DNA of 64,000 nt from Candidatus Berkiella cookevillensis (GCF_001431315.2 NZ_LKHV02000001.1:1736001-1800000), one strand, 5' to 3'. Positions 38,945 through 47,145 are shown, counted from the stretch's first letter. The notes: generated by a model not told the origin, from the sequence alone. Numbers and translations: made by a program.

Positions 38945-39439
38945 ATGTTAGATTTTCTCACTTCTAAAAAAGATGGCAAACAAGATTACAGTGCTATTTC
39001 AAACGCCTTAATGTCTGGTTTTGGTAATTTATTTAAAATGTTTACCTCTAGCTCAAGCAATAAGAATAGTACCCATCGTAGCAAAGAAACGACTTTCGGT
39101 TTTATTCCAAAATTCGCCGGCGCATTTGCAGAAATGGCAACAAAATTTACCAAAGCACTTTTTGGCAACAGCTCTGATCCATTGGTACAAGAAGTTGTTA
39201 AAAAAGTAGATGATGTAGGACAAAGCTTTGTTAAAATTCTTAAAAGTGATAACCCAATTGAAGCATTGGTACGTGAAAGCGCTTATCAAAAAATGTCACC
39301 TGAAACGGATTTATATGCGGGTGGTTTAATGGGGTTATTCAATATGTTTAGCAAACCTAGCTACAGCAAACAGCCTTACAATCCCGTAGCAACACCGGTT
39401 GACTACTCTTACTATAACAAGAGCAAAAACAAACCCTAA
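38945..39439 (+). CDS. Hypothetical protein
   Basis: A 164-residue protein with a strong GGGGAG ribosome binding site before the ATG. It has no signal peptide. It is rich in Ser, Lys and Phe, with predicted amphipathic helices (NALMSGFGNLFKMFTSSSS, GAFAEMATKFTKALFG) and a Tyr/Pro/Lys-rich tail. No family is recognised. Its own terminator follows. The style of the tail is compatible with a secreted effector, but that is speculation. Confidence 0.6.
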   Translation: MLDFLTSKKDGKQDYSAISNALMSGFGNLFKMFTSSSSNKNSTHRSKETTFGFIPKFAGAFAEMATKFTKALFGNSSDPLVQEVVKKVDDVGQSFVKILKSDNPIEALVRESAYQKMSPETDLYAGGLMGLFNMFSKPSYSKQPYNPVATPVDYSYYNKSKNKP

Positions 39440-39457
39440 TAGCGTTTCCCCCACGTT

Positions 39458-39484
39458 AAGGGCTCAACAGAGCCCTTTTTTTTC
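39458..39484 (+). terminator. Rho-independent terminator
   Basis: Stem GGGCTC / GAGCCC with a four-base loop and eight T. It ends the transcript of the preceding hypothetical gene. Confidence 0.9.
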
Positions 39485-39579
39485 GCTGCTCATTTACGCC
39501 TGTTAAACTGCGCTGCTCAAAGAATCTGCGCCTTGGCTGAACACAAAGTTGCTATTTTTGAGACAGCCTCTATACTCTG

Positions 39580-40293
39580 TTAAAGTTTTAGTATTTTTTT
39601 AACAAAGGGGATAGTAATTTTTCTTTGCAAGGTTAATGAAGCAACATCTAATTGCTCTAAAGTTAAATAGAGAGAAGACATGGAACGCGTAACTCTATTA
39701 ATAATAAATTCAGCCACCTCTTGATTAATCTGCATGCCTCTTTTTTTGGCTCTTAACTGTAAAGCACATACCAAATCATTATCTTCCAAGGCATGTACTT
39801 GCACAGCAATGCCCCACTCCAATCGAGAACGTAAATCCATCAATTGAATATGTGCTCCTTTAGGAGGTTGTTGAGCAGCAATAATTAATTTTTTTTGTGA
39901 GGTTTTTATTCTATTGTACAAATAGAAAATGGCCTCTTCCCAAAGCTTATCTCCTGCAATCGCATCTAAATCATCCAAACAAACCAAATCCGTACGCTCT
40001 AAATCCTGCAAAATATTGGTATTGAGCTGCTGCTTTAATGGTAAATACAAAGAGGCTCTTTGATGTAAAGTTGCAAAATGACAAGCTGCTTGAAGTAAGT
40101 GCGAACATCCAACCCCTTTTCTGCCCCAAATGTAAATAAACTCATCGTGAGGGCTTAAGATAGCTCTTTTTATAATGTTAATGATATGTGCATTTGAACC
40201 AGCATAAAACGATTCAAAAGTACAATCATCTTTCAATTGCAAGCAAAGTGGCAATTGGTTTTCCGTAACGATATCTACCATTAAGGCGTCCAT
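39580..40293 (-). CDS. hda: DnaA-related regulator Hda
   Basis: Small AAA+ protein that, with the beta clamp, stimulates DnaA-ATP hydrolysis and prevents over-initiation. The 237-residue protein has an N-terminal clamp-binding-like segment (NQLPLCLQL, residues 12-20), a modified Walker A GRKGVGCSHLL in which the usual Lys is replaced (as in other Hda), and Walker B LVCLDDLDAI. There is no DnaA DNA-binding domain. It overlaps the DUF2066 gene by 13 bp, the usual partner order. Confidence 0.9.
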   Translation of the reverse strand: MDALMVDIVTENQLPLCLQLKDDCTFESFYAGSNAHIINIIKRAILSPHDEFIYIWGRKGVGCSHLLQAACHFATLHQRASLYLPLKQQLNTNILQDLERTDLVCLDDLDAIAGDKLWEEAIFYLYNRIKTSQKKLIIAAQQPPKGAHIQLMDLRSRLEWGIAVQVHALEDNDLVCALQLRAKKRGMQINQEVAEFIINRVTRSMSSLYLTLEQLDVASLTLQRKITIPFVKKILKL

Positions 40294-41369
40294 TGATAAG
40301 TTAAATCCAGTGATTCAACAGGCCGTTCATGATAGCCCAGCGCTGCAAATCGTTTTTCCATACTAATAACCTGGGACAAAATTTCTTTGTCAACTCCGTT
40401 TTGAGGTTTTACCTCAAATATAACACCATTTGCAAATACTTGTCGCACGGTTACTCCCTTGACCTGCTCCAAACCATTCAAATAGGATTCCGCTCTAGAA
40501 AAATCACGCGAAGACTGTATTCCCTTTACCCCAATTAATAATGATTTAGAAAAAGCGGTGTCTTGCTGTTTAATACCATAACGCCCTTGTAAATCACTGA
40601 TCACAGATGTAAGGCCTTTTTGTAGTAAATCATTAAAGTCTGCACTTTGCATAACCCATTCACGATGATAGCTATCAATGAGTATCTGCCATTGTGCTTC
40701 CCATCCTTGTGGTTTTTTTATCATTTTGCCGACTAAAATAGCATTCGCACCATAACGGCTTGATGCCCCAGTCAAAACACTTGGGAAATTACTAAAAATA
40801 TCTGACACAGAAACATTTTGCATATCGGTTAAATCCATGACCGGCAAAACCAAAGGTAAACCTCGCTCTTGCGCAAAATCTAAGAGCATAGCGTGCAAAT
40901 CAGGGTTTGATTGCTCTCCCATAATATAGCGCTTATTATTCTCATCCATAGCGAGCCATAAAATCAGTGTGGGACGCTTTTGCCCCCACAACGCATACCC
41001 ATTCTTGAATAATAAATCATTCATCATCTGCGCACTGAATATTACTCTTAATTGATCGCCATGATAATCATAACGTTCAACATAAGCGCTCGCATTTTTC
41101 AGTGCTTGCTCCACTGCAGGCAGCTTTAATACATCCTCTGTTCCTGCAATACGTTTGAAAATAATCCTCATTCCTTCTTGAAAAAGCGCTATTCTTTGGG
41201 CTTCATCTCGACTGGGTGCCACTATCACCGCCTGATACAAATTTTGAGAAATTTCTGTATTTGCGGGCACATTCGCACAAATATTTGTACAAATTAACAT
41301 AGAAAAGAAACTGAACAGTATCTGTGTGATGGAAAAATACTGTCTTATCTTGGTTAGTTGTTGTAACAT
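40281..41369 (-). CDS. DUF2066 family exported protein
   Basis: The ATG at 41369 has AAGGA five bases upstream and is preferred over the in-frame start at 41423. It gives 362 residues with a long N-terminal signal region (hydrophobic ITQILFSFFSMLICTNICA). The conserved DUF2066 segments are YQAVIVAPSRDEAQRIALFQ and QEGMRIIFKRIAGTEDVLKL. Members lie next to hda and opposite purM in many gammaproteobacteria. Function unknown. Confidence 0.85.
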   Translation of the reverse strand: MLQQLTKIRQYFSITQILFSFFSMLICTNICANVPANTEISQNLYQAVIVAPSRDEAQRIALFQEGMRIIFKRIAGTEDVLKLPAVEQALKNASAYVERYDYHGDQLRVIFSAQMMNDLLFKNGYALWGQKRPTLILWLAMDENNKRYIMGEQSNPDLHAMLLDFAQERGLPLVLPVMDLTDMQNVSVSDIFSNFPSVLTGASSRYGANAILVGKMIKKPQGWEAQWQILIDSYHREWVMQSADFNDLLQKGLTSVISDLQGRYGIKQQDTAFSKSLLIGVKGIQSSRDFSRAESYLNGLEQVKGVTVRQVFANGVIFEVKPQNGVDKEILSQVISMEKRFAALGYHERPVESLDLTYQWTP

Positions 41370-41476
41370 TTGTATCCTTTTTACGACCTTCAGTATTGGC
41401 GATTTTGGCAGTTTTAAAATCATAATTTAGCTGGCTTAATTATTTGATTCATTGTTAATCTTGAGGATTACGCATT

Positions 41477-42514
41477 ATGTCTACACCACTCACCTATAAA
41501 AACGCAGGAGTGGATATTGAACTTGGAAATGAATTGGTTGATAACTATAAAGATATCGTTTCCTCCACTTTCAATCCAGCCGTACTTAACCCACTCGGTG
41601 GCTTCTGTTCATTGTATGACTTGTCGCATTATAACTTGAAACAACCCGTTTTGGTCTCCTCAACAGACGGAGTGGGCACTAAATTACGCTTAGCATTGCA
41701 GTGGAACAACCATAAAGGCGTTGGAATTGACCTTGTTGCGATGTGTGTGAACGATTTACTTGTAACAGGTGCAAAGCCACTCTTTTTCTTAGATTATTAT
41801 GCAAGCGGAAAGTTAGATAAGACAATTACGCTAGAAGTCGTGCAAAGTATTGCCACCGGCTGCAAAATTGCAGGTATGGCACTGGTAGGCGGCGAAACCG
41901 CTGAAATGCCAGGCATGTACCACAACAAAGACTATGACTTAGCAGGTTTTTGTGTTGGCGCCGTTGAAAAATCAGAAATTGTAAATGGCAGTGATATTAC
42001 TGTTGGAGATACACTGATTGCTATTGCCTCTTCAGGTGTGCATTCAAATGGCTATTCATTGGTTCGTAAAATTTTAGAATCAAAGCCAGCCCTAGAAGAT
42101 GACAACTTAGATGGTCGTTCTATTAAAGACATTTTGCTCACACCAACGAAAATTTATAGCCAATGCATGCAAGCCTTACACCAAGCAAAATTATTAAAGG
42201 GTGCAGCCCATATTACGGGTGGTGGTATTACTGAAAACGTGCCTCGTTTTATTCCAAAAACATTTGCAGCAAAAATCAATACTGGCAGCTGGGATTTACC
42301 CCCTGTGTTTGATTGGATTAAAACACATGCACAACTTTCTTTAGACGATCTCAGAATCACCTATAACTGTGGCGTTGGTATGGTTGTCTGTGTTGCAAAA
42401 GAAAATGCACAACAAGCACTTACACTCTTAGCACAGCATCACGAAAATGCCTGGATCATCGGTGAAATGGTTGAAAATACGCAAGGCGCACAAGTGATCT
42501 ACACACATGAATAA
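41477..42514 (+). CDS. purM: Phosphoribosylformylglycinamidine cyclo-ligase
   Basis: AIR synthetase of purine synthesis. The 345-residue protein has the family segments GGFCSLYDLS, SSTDGVGTKLRLAL (ATP/Mg site), VNDLLVTGAKPLFFLDYYA, LVGGETAEMPGMY and HITGGGITENVPR. It begins 53 bp from the divergent DUF2066 start region and overlaps purN by 8 bp. Confidence 0.97.
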   Translation: MSTPLTYKNAGVDIELGNELVDNYKDIVSSTFNPAVLNPLGGFCSLYDLSHYNLKQPVLVSSTDGVGTKLRLALQWNNHKGVGIDLVAMCVNDLLVTGAKPLFFLDYYASGKLDKTITLEVVQSIATGCKIAGMALVGGETAEMPGMYHNKDYDLAGFCVGAVEKSEIVNGSDITVGDTLIAIASSGVHSNGYSLVRKILESKPALEDDNLDGRSIKDILLTPTKIYSQCMQALHQAKLLKGAAHITGGGITENVPRFIPKTFAAKINTGSWDLPPVFDWIKTHAQLSLDDLRITYNCGVGMVVCVAKENAQQALTLLAQHHENAWIIGEMVENTQGAQVIYTHE

Positions 42515-43187
42515 CGCAATCTCCGCTGCCTGCAAAGTTGTTGTATTAATAGGTGGTAGTGGCAGTAACTTGCAAGCACTCATTGATGCAATGCCTAATA
42601 GTCATTATGAAATCGTTGGGGTTATCAGTCATAACCCCAATGCTTTTGGATTAGAAAGAGCAGAAAAAGCACATATTCAAACCACTGTTGTTGATCACAC
42701 TGCTTTTGCAGAACGCAGTCATTTTGAAGTGGCTTTACATGAGGCAATTCAGCATTTTAAGCCAGATCTTGTGTTACTCGCTGGATTTATGCGTATTTTA
42801 TCTGACACTTTTGTCACACAATACACAGGCCATCTCTTAAATATCCATCCATCCTTATTACCTAAGTTTAAAGGACTACACACACACCAGCGTGCATTAG
42901 AGCAAGGTGAAACTCATCATGGTGCGAGTGTACATTTTGTTAGCGCAGAATTAGATGGTGGCCCGGTGATTGCACAAACCATCATTGAAGTAGGAGAGGA
43001 CGCATCAGCAGAGGCATTACAACAACGCGTGCTAAAAACAGAACACTGGCTCTATCCTGAGATAGTTAACTGGTTTTCTAATGGGCGCTTAAAATTATCA
43101 CAAAATGTTGTACTATTGGACAATCAGCCTATTCCCGAAACTGGACTTCAATTTACATTCACAGAAATCGAAGGCATAAAACAGTGA
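42507..43187 (+). CDS. purN: Phosphoribosylglycinamide formyltransferase
   Basis: GART enzyme of purine synthesis using 10-formyl-THF. The 226-residue protein has the active-site segments VLIGGSGSNLQALIDA, LLAGFMRILS, LNIHPSLLPKFKGLHTHQRA (with the Asn and His of catalysis) and GASVHFVSAELDGGPVIAQ with the catalytic Asp. It is slightly longer than E. coli PurN. Start overlaps purM and the stop overlaps the next gene, so one operon. Confidence 0.96.
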   Translation: MNNAISAACKVVVLIGGSGSNLQALIDAMPNSHYEIVGVISHNPNAFGLERAEKAHIQTTVVDHTAFAERSHFEVALHEAIQHFKPDLVLLAGFMRILSDTFVTQYTGHLLNIHPSLLPKFKGLHTHQRALEQGETHHGASVHFVSAELDGGPVIAQTIIEVGEDASAEALQQRVLKTEHWLYPEIVNWFSNGRLKLSQNVVLLDNQPIPETGLQFTFTEIEGIKQ

Positions 43188-43984
43188 AACACCCTATTCC
43201 ACAAATACATTTTTGGTTTTTAAGCACGATTGCTGCTGTTTTAATTTGGTTAACTAGTCCAGCTGTAAAGGCTTATATAAAGCAAGATACATCACAAACA
43301 CAAAGTAACGCTTTCCCCTTAGCAGAATACGAAGCTCGCTATAACGTTAAATACTTCGGCGTCACTGCCGGTGAATCCATCCACCGCTTACAAAGAAAAC
43401 AGGATGGAAGCTACCACTTTGAAAGTAAAACAAAACCCACTGTAAAGCTCCTCCCCTACCAATATCATGAAAGTACCGACTTCGCTTGGGAAAAAAACCA
43501 AATAAAACCACAAAATTACTTTTATGATATACATGAAGGCAAGCGATCAAAAAGAGGCAATGTTGCCTTTGACTGGGAAAATAAAACCCTCGGCAACAAA
43601 GTTTCTAAAGAACCTTGGGAAATGGCTATCCCAAATAATGTTCAAGACAAACTAACGCAAATGCTACGTCTTCGTTATGACTTAACCCAAAATAAAACCA
43701 ATTTAGTTTATACCGTCGCAGAAGATGATGAGGTAAAAACTTATTCTTTTCGTATTCTAGGTGAAGAAGAGGTGAAAACACCTTTGGGCACATTCATTGC
43801 AGTCAAAGTTGAACATGTGCATCGCAAAGGCCACCGAACCAATACATGGTTTGCTAAAAAGCTAAATTATTTGCCCATTAAAGTAAATCAACTACGCAAA
43901 GGACGTGTGGTTGGTGAAGGTGAGATCACCTACTTACATTGGACAAATCAAGAGAAAGAAAAGGAAGGTTTAAAGAAGGGATAA
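43184..43984 (+). CDS. DUF3108 domain exported protein
   Basis: The GTG start overlaps the purN stop by four bases. The 266-residue protein starts with a signal peptide (hydrophobic WFLSTIAAVLIWLTSPAVKA) and carries the DUF3108 pattern: LAEYEARYNVKYFGVTAGES, GNVAFDWENKTLG and the C-terminal HRTNTWFAKKLNYLPIKVNQ. Members are probably periplasmic and commonly follow purMN. Function unknown. Confidence 0.87.
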   Translation: MKHPIPQIHFWFLSTIAAVLIWLTSPAVKAYIKQDTSQTQSNAFPLAEYEARYNVKYFGVTAGESIHRLQRKQDGSYHFESKTKPTVKLLPYQYHESTDFAWEKNQIKPQNYFYDIHEGKRSKRGNVAFDWENKTLGNKVSKEPWEMAIPNNVQDKLTQMLRLRYDLTQNKTNLVYTVAEDDEVKTYSFRILGEEEVKTPLGTFIAVKVEHVHRKGHRTNTWFAKKLNYLPIKVNQLRKGRVVGEGEITYLHWTNQEKEKEGLKKG

Positions 43985-44046
43985 TCTAGCAGCTGTCTCA
44001 ACAATAATAAGTTTGAGATAACTTCTACTACATAAGGAGAGTGTTC

Positions 44047-44328
44047 ATGTATGAACTAACAAACAATGAAGTTGTGCAAGTTTCTGGTGGTGAATATCAA
44101 GATTGGCAAGTCGTCGCCATATCAGGCATCGCCTCAGGCCTTGCCTTTGCCGGCATCAAAGCCTTTCAAAGCTGGTCTGTACTCACTGCGGGTAAATATT
44201 TCGTTGCCTGTAGCGTACCAACCGCTATTGCAAGCAGCCTGATTGTAGGTGGCATGCATTTACTTTCCTGGATCCAATCTCCAACAGAATCAGTTCCTGA
44301 ATCTACGGGAGAAACAACTTTAAGCTAA
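44047..44328 (+). CDS. Small protein with double-glycine leader, bacteriocin-like
   Basis: From the ATG at 44047 (AAGGAG eight bases upstream) the 93-residue product starts MYELTNNEVVQVSGGEYQDW. The segment ELTNNEVVQVSGG fits the double-glycine leader of class II bacteriocins/microcins, cleaved after GG by a C39-peptidase ABC exporter. The rest has two hydrophobic stretches with small residues (AISGIASGLAFAGIKAF, CSVPTAIASSLIVGGM), typical of such peptides. No exporter or immunity gene is in the window. It stands directly upstream of the tRNA-Arg carrying the island. Leader identification is by pattern. Confidence 0.7.
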   Translation: MYELTNNEVVQVSGGEYQDWQVVAISGIASGLAFAGIKAFQSWSVLTAGKYFVACSVPTAIASSLIVGGMHLLSWIQSPTESVPESTGETTLS

Positions 44329-44357
44329 GCATTAGTACAGATTGATTGATTTCGTGT

Positions 44358-44363
44358 ATAATG
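44358..44363 (+). promoter_or_regulatory. Probable -10 box of the tRNA-Arg promoter
   Basis: TATAAT lies 14 bases before the mature tRNA 5' end, preceded by TG. No strong -35 hexamer is evident. Confidence 0.6.
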
Positions 44364-44377
44364 GCGTCGCTTGAGTG

Positions 44378-44454
44378 CGCTCGTAGCTCAGCTGGATAGA
44401 GTACCTGGCTTCGAACCAGGTGGTCGGGAGTTCGAGTCTCTCCGAGCGCGCCAT
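44378..44454 (+). tRNA. tRNA-Arg (anticodon TCG)
   Basis: A 77-nt cloverleaf including encoded CCA. Acceptor stem GCGCTCG pairs with CGAGCGC; D-arm GCTC...GAG(T); anticodon arm CCTGG-CTTCGAA-CCAGG with anticodon TCG reading CGA; T-arm GGGAG-TTCGAGT-CTCTC. Its 3' half is the integration site of the island that follows. Confidence 0.96.
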
Positions 44455-44458
44455 TTTT
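44409..44458 (+). repeat. Left attachment site (attL) in the tRNA 3' end
   Basis: Fifty bases from the anticodon arm through CCA and TTTT are identical to 61085-61134. Together with the integrase fragment just downstream this defines the ends of an integrated island of about 16.7 kb. Confidence 0.9.
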
Positions 44459-44492
44459 CCAATCAAATAGCTACAGAGCTTAATTTATAGTA

Positions 44493-44694
44493 CTACCATT
44501 CTTCAACATAATCAGTGCCGGAGTGAGACGAGCATACGCGATTTGCCGCATCCAAAAGTTCCTGCAATTCCGGTTCACTGTAGTGCGTTGTAATATCGCC
44601 ATTCCGATGTCCCAGTAGTACTTTTCTTGTTTCAAGAGACACACCAGCAGCACGTAACCTTCGACCAAAGGTATGTTGGGTCTTCCCTACTTAA
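44493..44694 (-). pseudogene. Tyrosine integrase, C-terminal fragment
   Basis: In the minus-strand frame ending at TAG 44493-44495 the translation contains HTFGRRLRAAGVSLETRKVL, then LLGHRNGDITTHYS and a tail ending GTDYVEEW. These are the C-terminal catalytic boxes of tyrosine recombinases: HxxR, the LGH box and the nucleophilic Tyr of THYS. The N-terminal part is missing because the frame runs into the ISL3 element at about 44695. It points towards the tRNA, as island integrases do, so it probably integrated this island and is now inactive. Confidence 0.9.
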
Positions 44695-45949
44695 GGGGGC
44701 ACTTCAGTTTACGAACATAGCACTTTAACTCTTAATCTATAATTTTCAAAATTTCTAAATCCATATGCTCTTCTTTGAATGAGCTTCATCTTGCGATGGA
44801 ATCCTTCGGTAATCCCATTGTTCTTTGTGAATCGCCACATTCTTACTATTTCCTCTCTCCATTTAAATAGGGTCTTCCCGAGCTTAACAAGCGGTAAGAA
44901 GATGGCAGCTTTGAGCTGTTTAACCATATCAAGGAAAATAGGGATTAGGTTTTTGCATTCCTTTGCCTTGCGATGTTTATGTTTTAGAAGTGTAAAGAGC
45001 CGCTCTTTAAACTGATAAAGCACCTGTATGGCAGGATGTTCATCTAAGAACTGTTTAAGTTTAAGCTTCTTGGTTTCGGTTAGATGCTCAGGACGCGTTC
45101 TAAACATAGCCAGTATTCCTCTGTGGTACTTCATTTGTGGATGGATGCTGTGACAGGTTTTCATAAAAGCCTGTTCAATCAGTCTTAGTACATGAAACCT
45201 ATCCGTTACAATTAAGGCTTTAGGGAAGTGCTTCTTAATGAGGTTTCGATAAGTAACACTTAAATCAATACAAGCTATTTTGACACGCTCTCTACCTGGT
45301 AACTGATTAATGAAAGGCAATAAATCAGAGCCACTTTTGCCTTTAACGATATCAAAGATACGGTGGTTTTTTAGGTCACAAAAAGTGGTGGCAAATCGTT
45401 GTTTTTTAGAAAAGAAGTGTTCATCAATCCCAAGTATTTTAGGCCAGTGTTGGGCTTTAATATTCTGAGCACGCAATAAATAATGCTGCTGATACCATCG
45501 TTCAATAGTGGATTTACCGAGCTTTAAGTGCTTGGCTAAATCTAATTGAGAGACACCTTGGGTATGTTGTTCAAAGACCTGGGCTTTTAATCTTTCTGTA
45601 GCGCGTTGATGTTTTAAGATACCGGGAAAGCGTTGATTAAAATAACGCTTGCAAGCATAACAATAAAACTTATGTGCTTTGAATCTAATGTAGGCACGAC
45701 GTAGGCCAACGGATTCATATTTTACCTCACGCATGAAGGAGTGCTTGATGCGTAATTTAGAGCCATCACAGAAAGGGCATTTGGGCTTCCGATTATAAGT
45801 AGCCTCAATAACTAAAGGTGAAGCATTTAAGACTTTCTTAATTGTAAAACCAGGCAAAAATAAAATAAGATTGGTACGGGGCATCTTTAACCTCATTTTG
45901 CTAAATCTTTCACATACTTAGCTTAATACATTACGGTTAAAGTGCCCCC
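44695..45949 (-). mobile_element. ISL3-family insertion sequence
   Basis: About 1.25 kb with inverted ends GGGGGCACTT (left) and AAGTGCCCCC (right) around one transposase gene. The expected 8-bp target duplication is not found: the flanks are CTACTTAA and CTTATTGG, so the element has probably caused or suffered an adjacent deletion. It cuts the integrase on the left and replaces the end of the toxin gene on the right. Confidence 0.88.
44709..45896 (-). CDS. ISL3-family transposase
   Basis: A 395-residue DDE transposase. The N-terminal zinc-finger region has CPFCDGSK and CYACKRYF, followed by an HTH segment (SQLDLAKHLKLGKSTIERWY). The catalytic domain begins GIDEHFFSKK, includes ACIDLSVTYRNLIKKHFP and VTDRFHVLRL, and ends with NGITEGFHRKMKLIQRRAYG, the C-terminal family block. 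The frame is intact, so the protein may be active. A degenerate copy of the same element lies at 47146-47404. Confidence 0.93.
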   Translation of the reverse strand: MRLKMPRTNLILFLPGFTIKKVLNASPLVIEATYNRKPKCPFCDGSKLRIKHSFMREVKYESVGLRRAYIRFKAHKFYCYACKRYFNQRFPGILKHQRATERLKAQVFEQHTQGVSQLDLAKHLKLGKSTIERWYQQHYLLRAQNIKAQHWPKILGIDEHFFSKKQRFATTFCDLKNHRIFDIVKGKSGSDLLPFINQLPGRERVKIACIDLSVTYRNLIKKHFPKALIVTDRFHVLRLIEQAFMKTCHSIHPQMKYHRGILAMFRTRPEHLTETKKLKLKQFLDEHPAIQVLYQFKERLFTLLKHKHRKAKECKNLIPIFLDMVKQLKAAIFLPLVKLGKTLFKWREEIVRMWRFTKNNGITEGFHRKMKLIQRRAYGFRNFENYRLRVKVLCS

Positions 45950-46425
45950 CTTATTGGGGTTGAGCCAAGAAAAAGCGTTAGTTCTATTTTATTTTCCAAA
46001 AATCCATAACCTTGATAATAAGCTTTTGCCTTGTCATCTATAGCATGGACAAGCAACCCACGTACAGCAGCGATTCTAGATGCTTCCATTGTTTTAATCA
46101 AAGCTTCTTTTAAAAGATGTTTGCCAATACCTTTTTCTTGCCACTTTAAATCAACAGCGAGTCTACCTAGAATCATAACAGGTATTCTTTCTGGTGCATT
46201 TTGCTTAAAACTTCTTGTCATTTCATCACGATTAACACTGCCATACACTAAAGAGTAGTAAGCAATCACTGTTTTATTGATACAAACAACTCTAGTGGTA
46301 GAGAACTTGTTTTGATTGTCTAAGGCTCTAGTCTTAAGCCAAATATTTAAAACATCATTACCGCAATCAAAATCACTTAGCTCATGTTCTTCTGAAATTA
46401 ACTTCGGTGCACTTATTTTTCCCAC
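45937..46425 (-). CDS. GNAT acetyltransferase toxin (TacT-like), copy 1, altered C-terminus
   Basis: TacT-type toxins acetylate aminoacyl-tRNA and block translation. The 162-residue protein has the acetyl-CoA site GRLAVDLKWQEKGIGKHLL (QEKGIG at 96-101) and the family YGF near Tyr140. It overlaps the antitoxin by 13 bp. Compared with the copy at 61394-61882 the core differs by one residue (Gly139 instead of Ala), but the end reads FLGSTPIRGAL instead of FLPLESIKHQL because the frame terminates inside the ISL3 end. Loss of the native tail may weaken the toxin. Confidence 0.9.
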   Translation of the reverse strand: MGKISAPKLISEEHELSDFDCGNDVLNIWLKTRALDNQNKFSTTRVVCINKTVIAYYSLVYGSVNRDEMTRSFKQNAPERIPVMILGRLAVDLKWQEKGIGKHLLKEALIKTMEASRIAAVRGLLVHAIDDKAKAYYQGYGFLENKIELTLFLGSTPIRGAL

Positions 46426-46718
46426 GGCGCTTTCTCTTTAAACAAAGCTTTTAATGCGGGTATTTCTTTTGGTGGAGCATCTAACATTTTTTTAAATGCA
46501 TCAAAATCTTTATCGCTTAAAAAGAAATCTTGCCTATTAAGAAGATCATTCTCAACCGCCCGGGTTACAGCATCGATGATGTAGCTAGTTCGGTCAGAAT
46601 GTGGACGCAGCTTGACAGCTTTATCTAAAAGAGCGAGATGTTTAACCGGATATTTTAAGTTAACGACCTTTTTTTGAGCCAGTTTTTTATTTTGCGGACT
46701 CTTACGTGCAGATTCCAT
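46413..46718 (-). CDS. DUF1778 antitoxin (TacA-like), copy 1
   Basis: From ATG 46718 (MESARKSPQNKKLAQKKVVN) the product has 101 residues with a ribbon-helix-helix DNA-binding domain (about 18-60, including YPVKHLALLDKAVKLRPHSD) and a C-terminal toxin-binding tail (KALFKEKAPWEK). A longer in-frame frame is encoded by tandem operator repeats and is rejected. It is identical in sequence to the copy at 61870-62175. Confidence 0.9.
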   Translation of the reverse strand: MESARKSPQNKKLAQKKVVNLKYPVKHLALLDKAVKLRPHSDRTSYIIDAVTRAVENDLLNRQDFFLSDKDFDAFKKMLDAPPKEIPALKALFKEKAPWEK

Positions 46719-46730
46719 AAAATTACCTAT

Positions 46731-46815
46731 GTATACGTTGTATATATGATAAATATATACCATGATGTATACGTTGTATATATGATAAATATATACCATG
46801 ATGTATACGTTGTAT
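46731..46815. promoter_or_regulatory. Tandem 36-bp repeats upstream of the TA module, copy 1
   Basis: The unit starting GTATACGTTGTATATATG begins at 46731, 46767 and 46803 (last one partial), exactly 36 bp apart. Each unit contains the palindromes GTATAC and GTATATAT...ATATATAC. Binding of the TacA-like antitoxin is inferred. Confidence 0.75.
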
Positions 46816-47043
46816 ACACAACTCATCAAATAATAATCTTGTACCCACACGTTTTTACAGGGTATTTGGTGGTGTGCTAAGGGAGTAACACCACCCGCAT
46901 ATTACCTCCTTAATTCTGTTATTACCCTCTTTCTTAAAAAAAGCCAGATTCAGTTCTACACAATTATGCAAATACAGCATTTCGCAACGGGTCCCCGTAA
47001 CATAATTATTGTAAAAATCGACAGATTAATTTTAAAAAAAATA

Positions 47044-47088
47044 ACTTCGAACCAAGTAGTTAGAAGTCCCCGAGCCTTTCTTTTCATC
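47044..47088. repeat. Degenerate third att-like copy
   Basis: ACTTCGAACCAAGTAGTTAG then CCCCGAGCC and TTTTCATCT resemble the tRNA 3' half followed by the TTTTCATCT that flanks the right attachment site at 61134. It lies just after TA copy 1. Several substitutions and small deletions have accumulated. Confidence 0.65.
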
Positions 47089-47145
47089 TGATCCGTTCTT
47101 GAAACATGGGTAGCACTTTGGATATCAAGCAGCCTGTTGGTTTTT

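Noticed and set aside
44480-44668. Minus-strand frame of 62 codons beside the tRNA
   Set aside because: It is out of frame with the integrase fragment (HTFGRR..., LLGHRNG..., THYS) that occupies the same strand and is clearly the real coding remnant.
46731-46815. Possible CRISPR array
   Set aside because: The repeats are directly tandem with no unique spacers, and no cas genes are in the window.
46719-46850. N-terminal extension of the antitoxin (also at 62176-62307)
   Set aside because: Encoded by 36-bp tandem repeats; composition is repetitive Tyr/Ile/Val and the RHH domain starts later.
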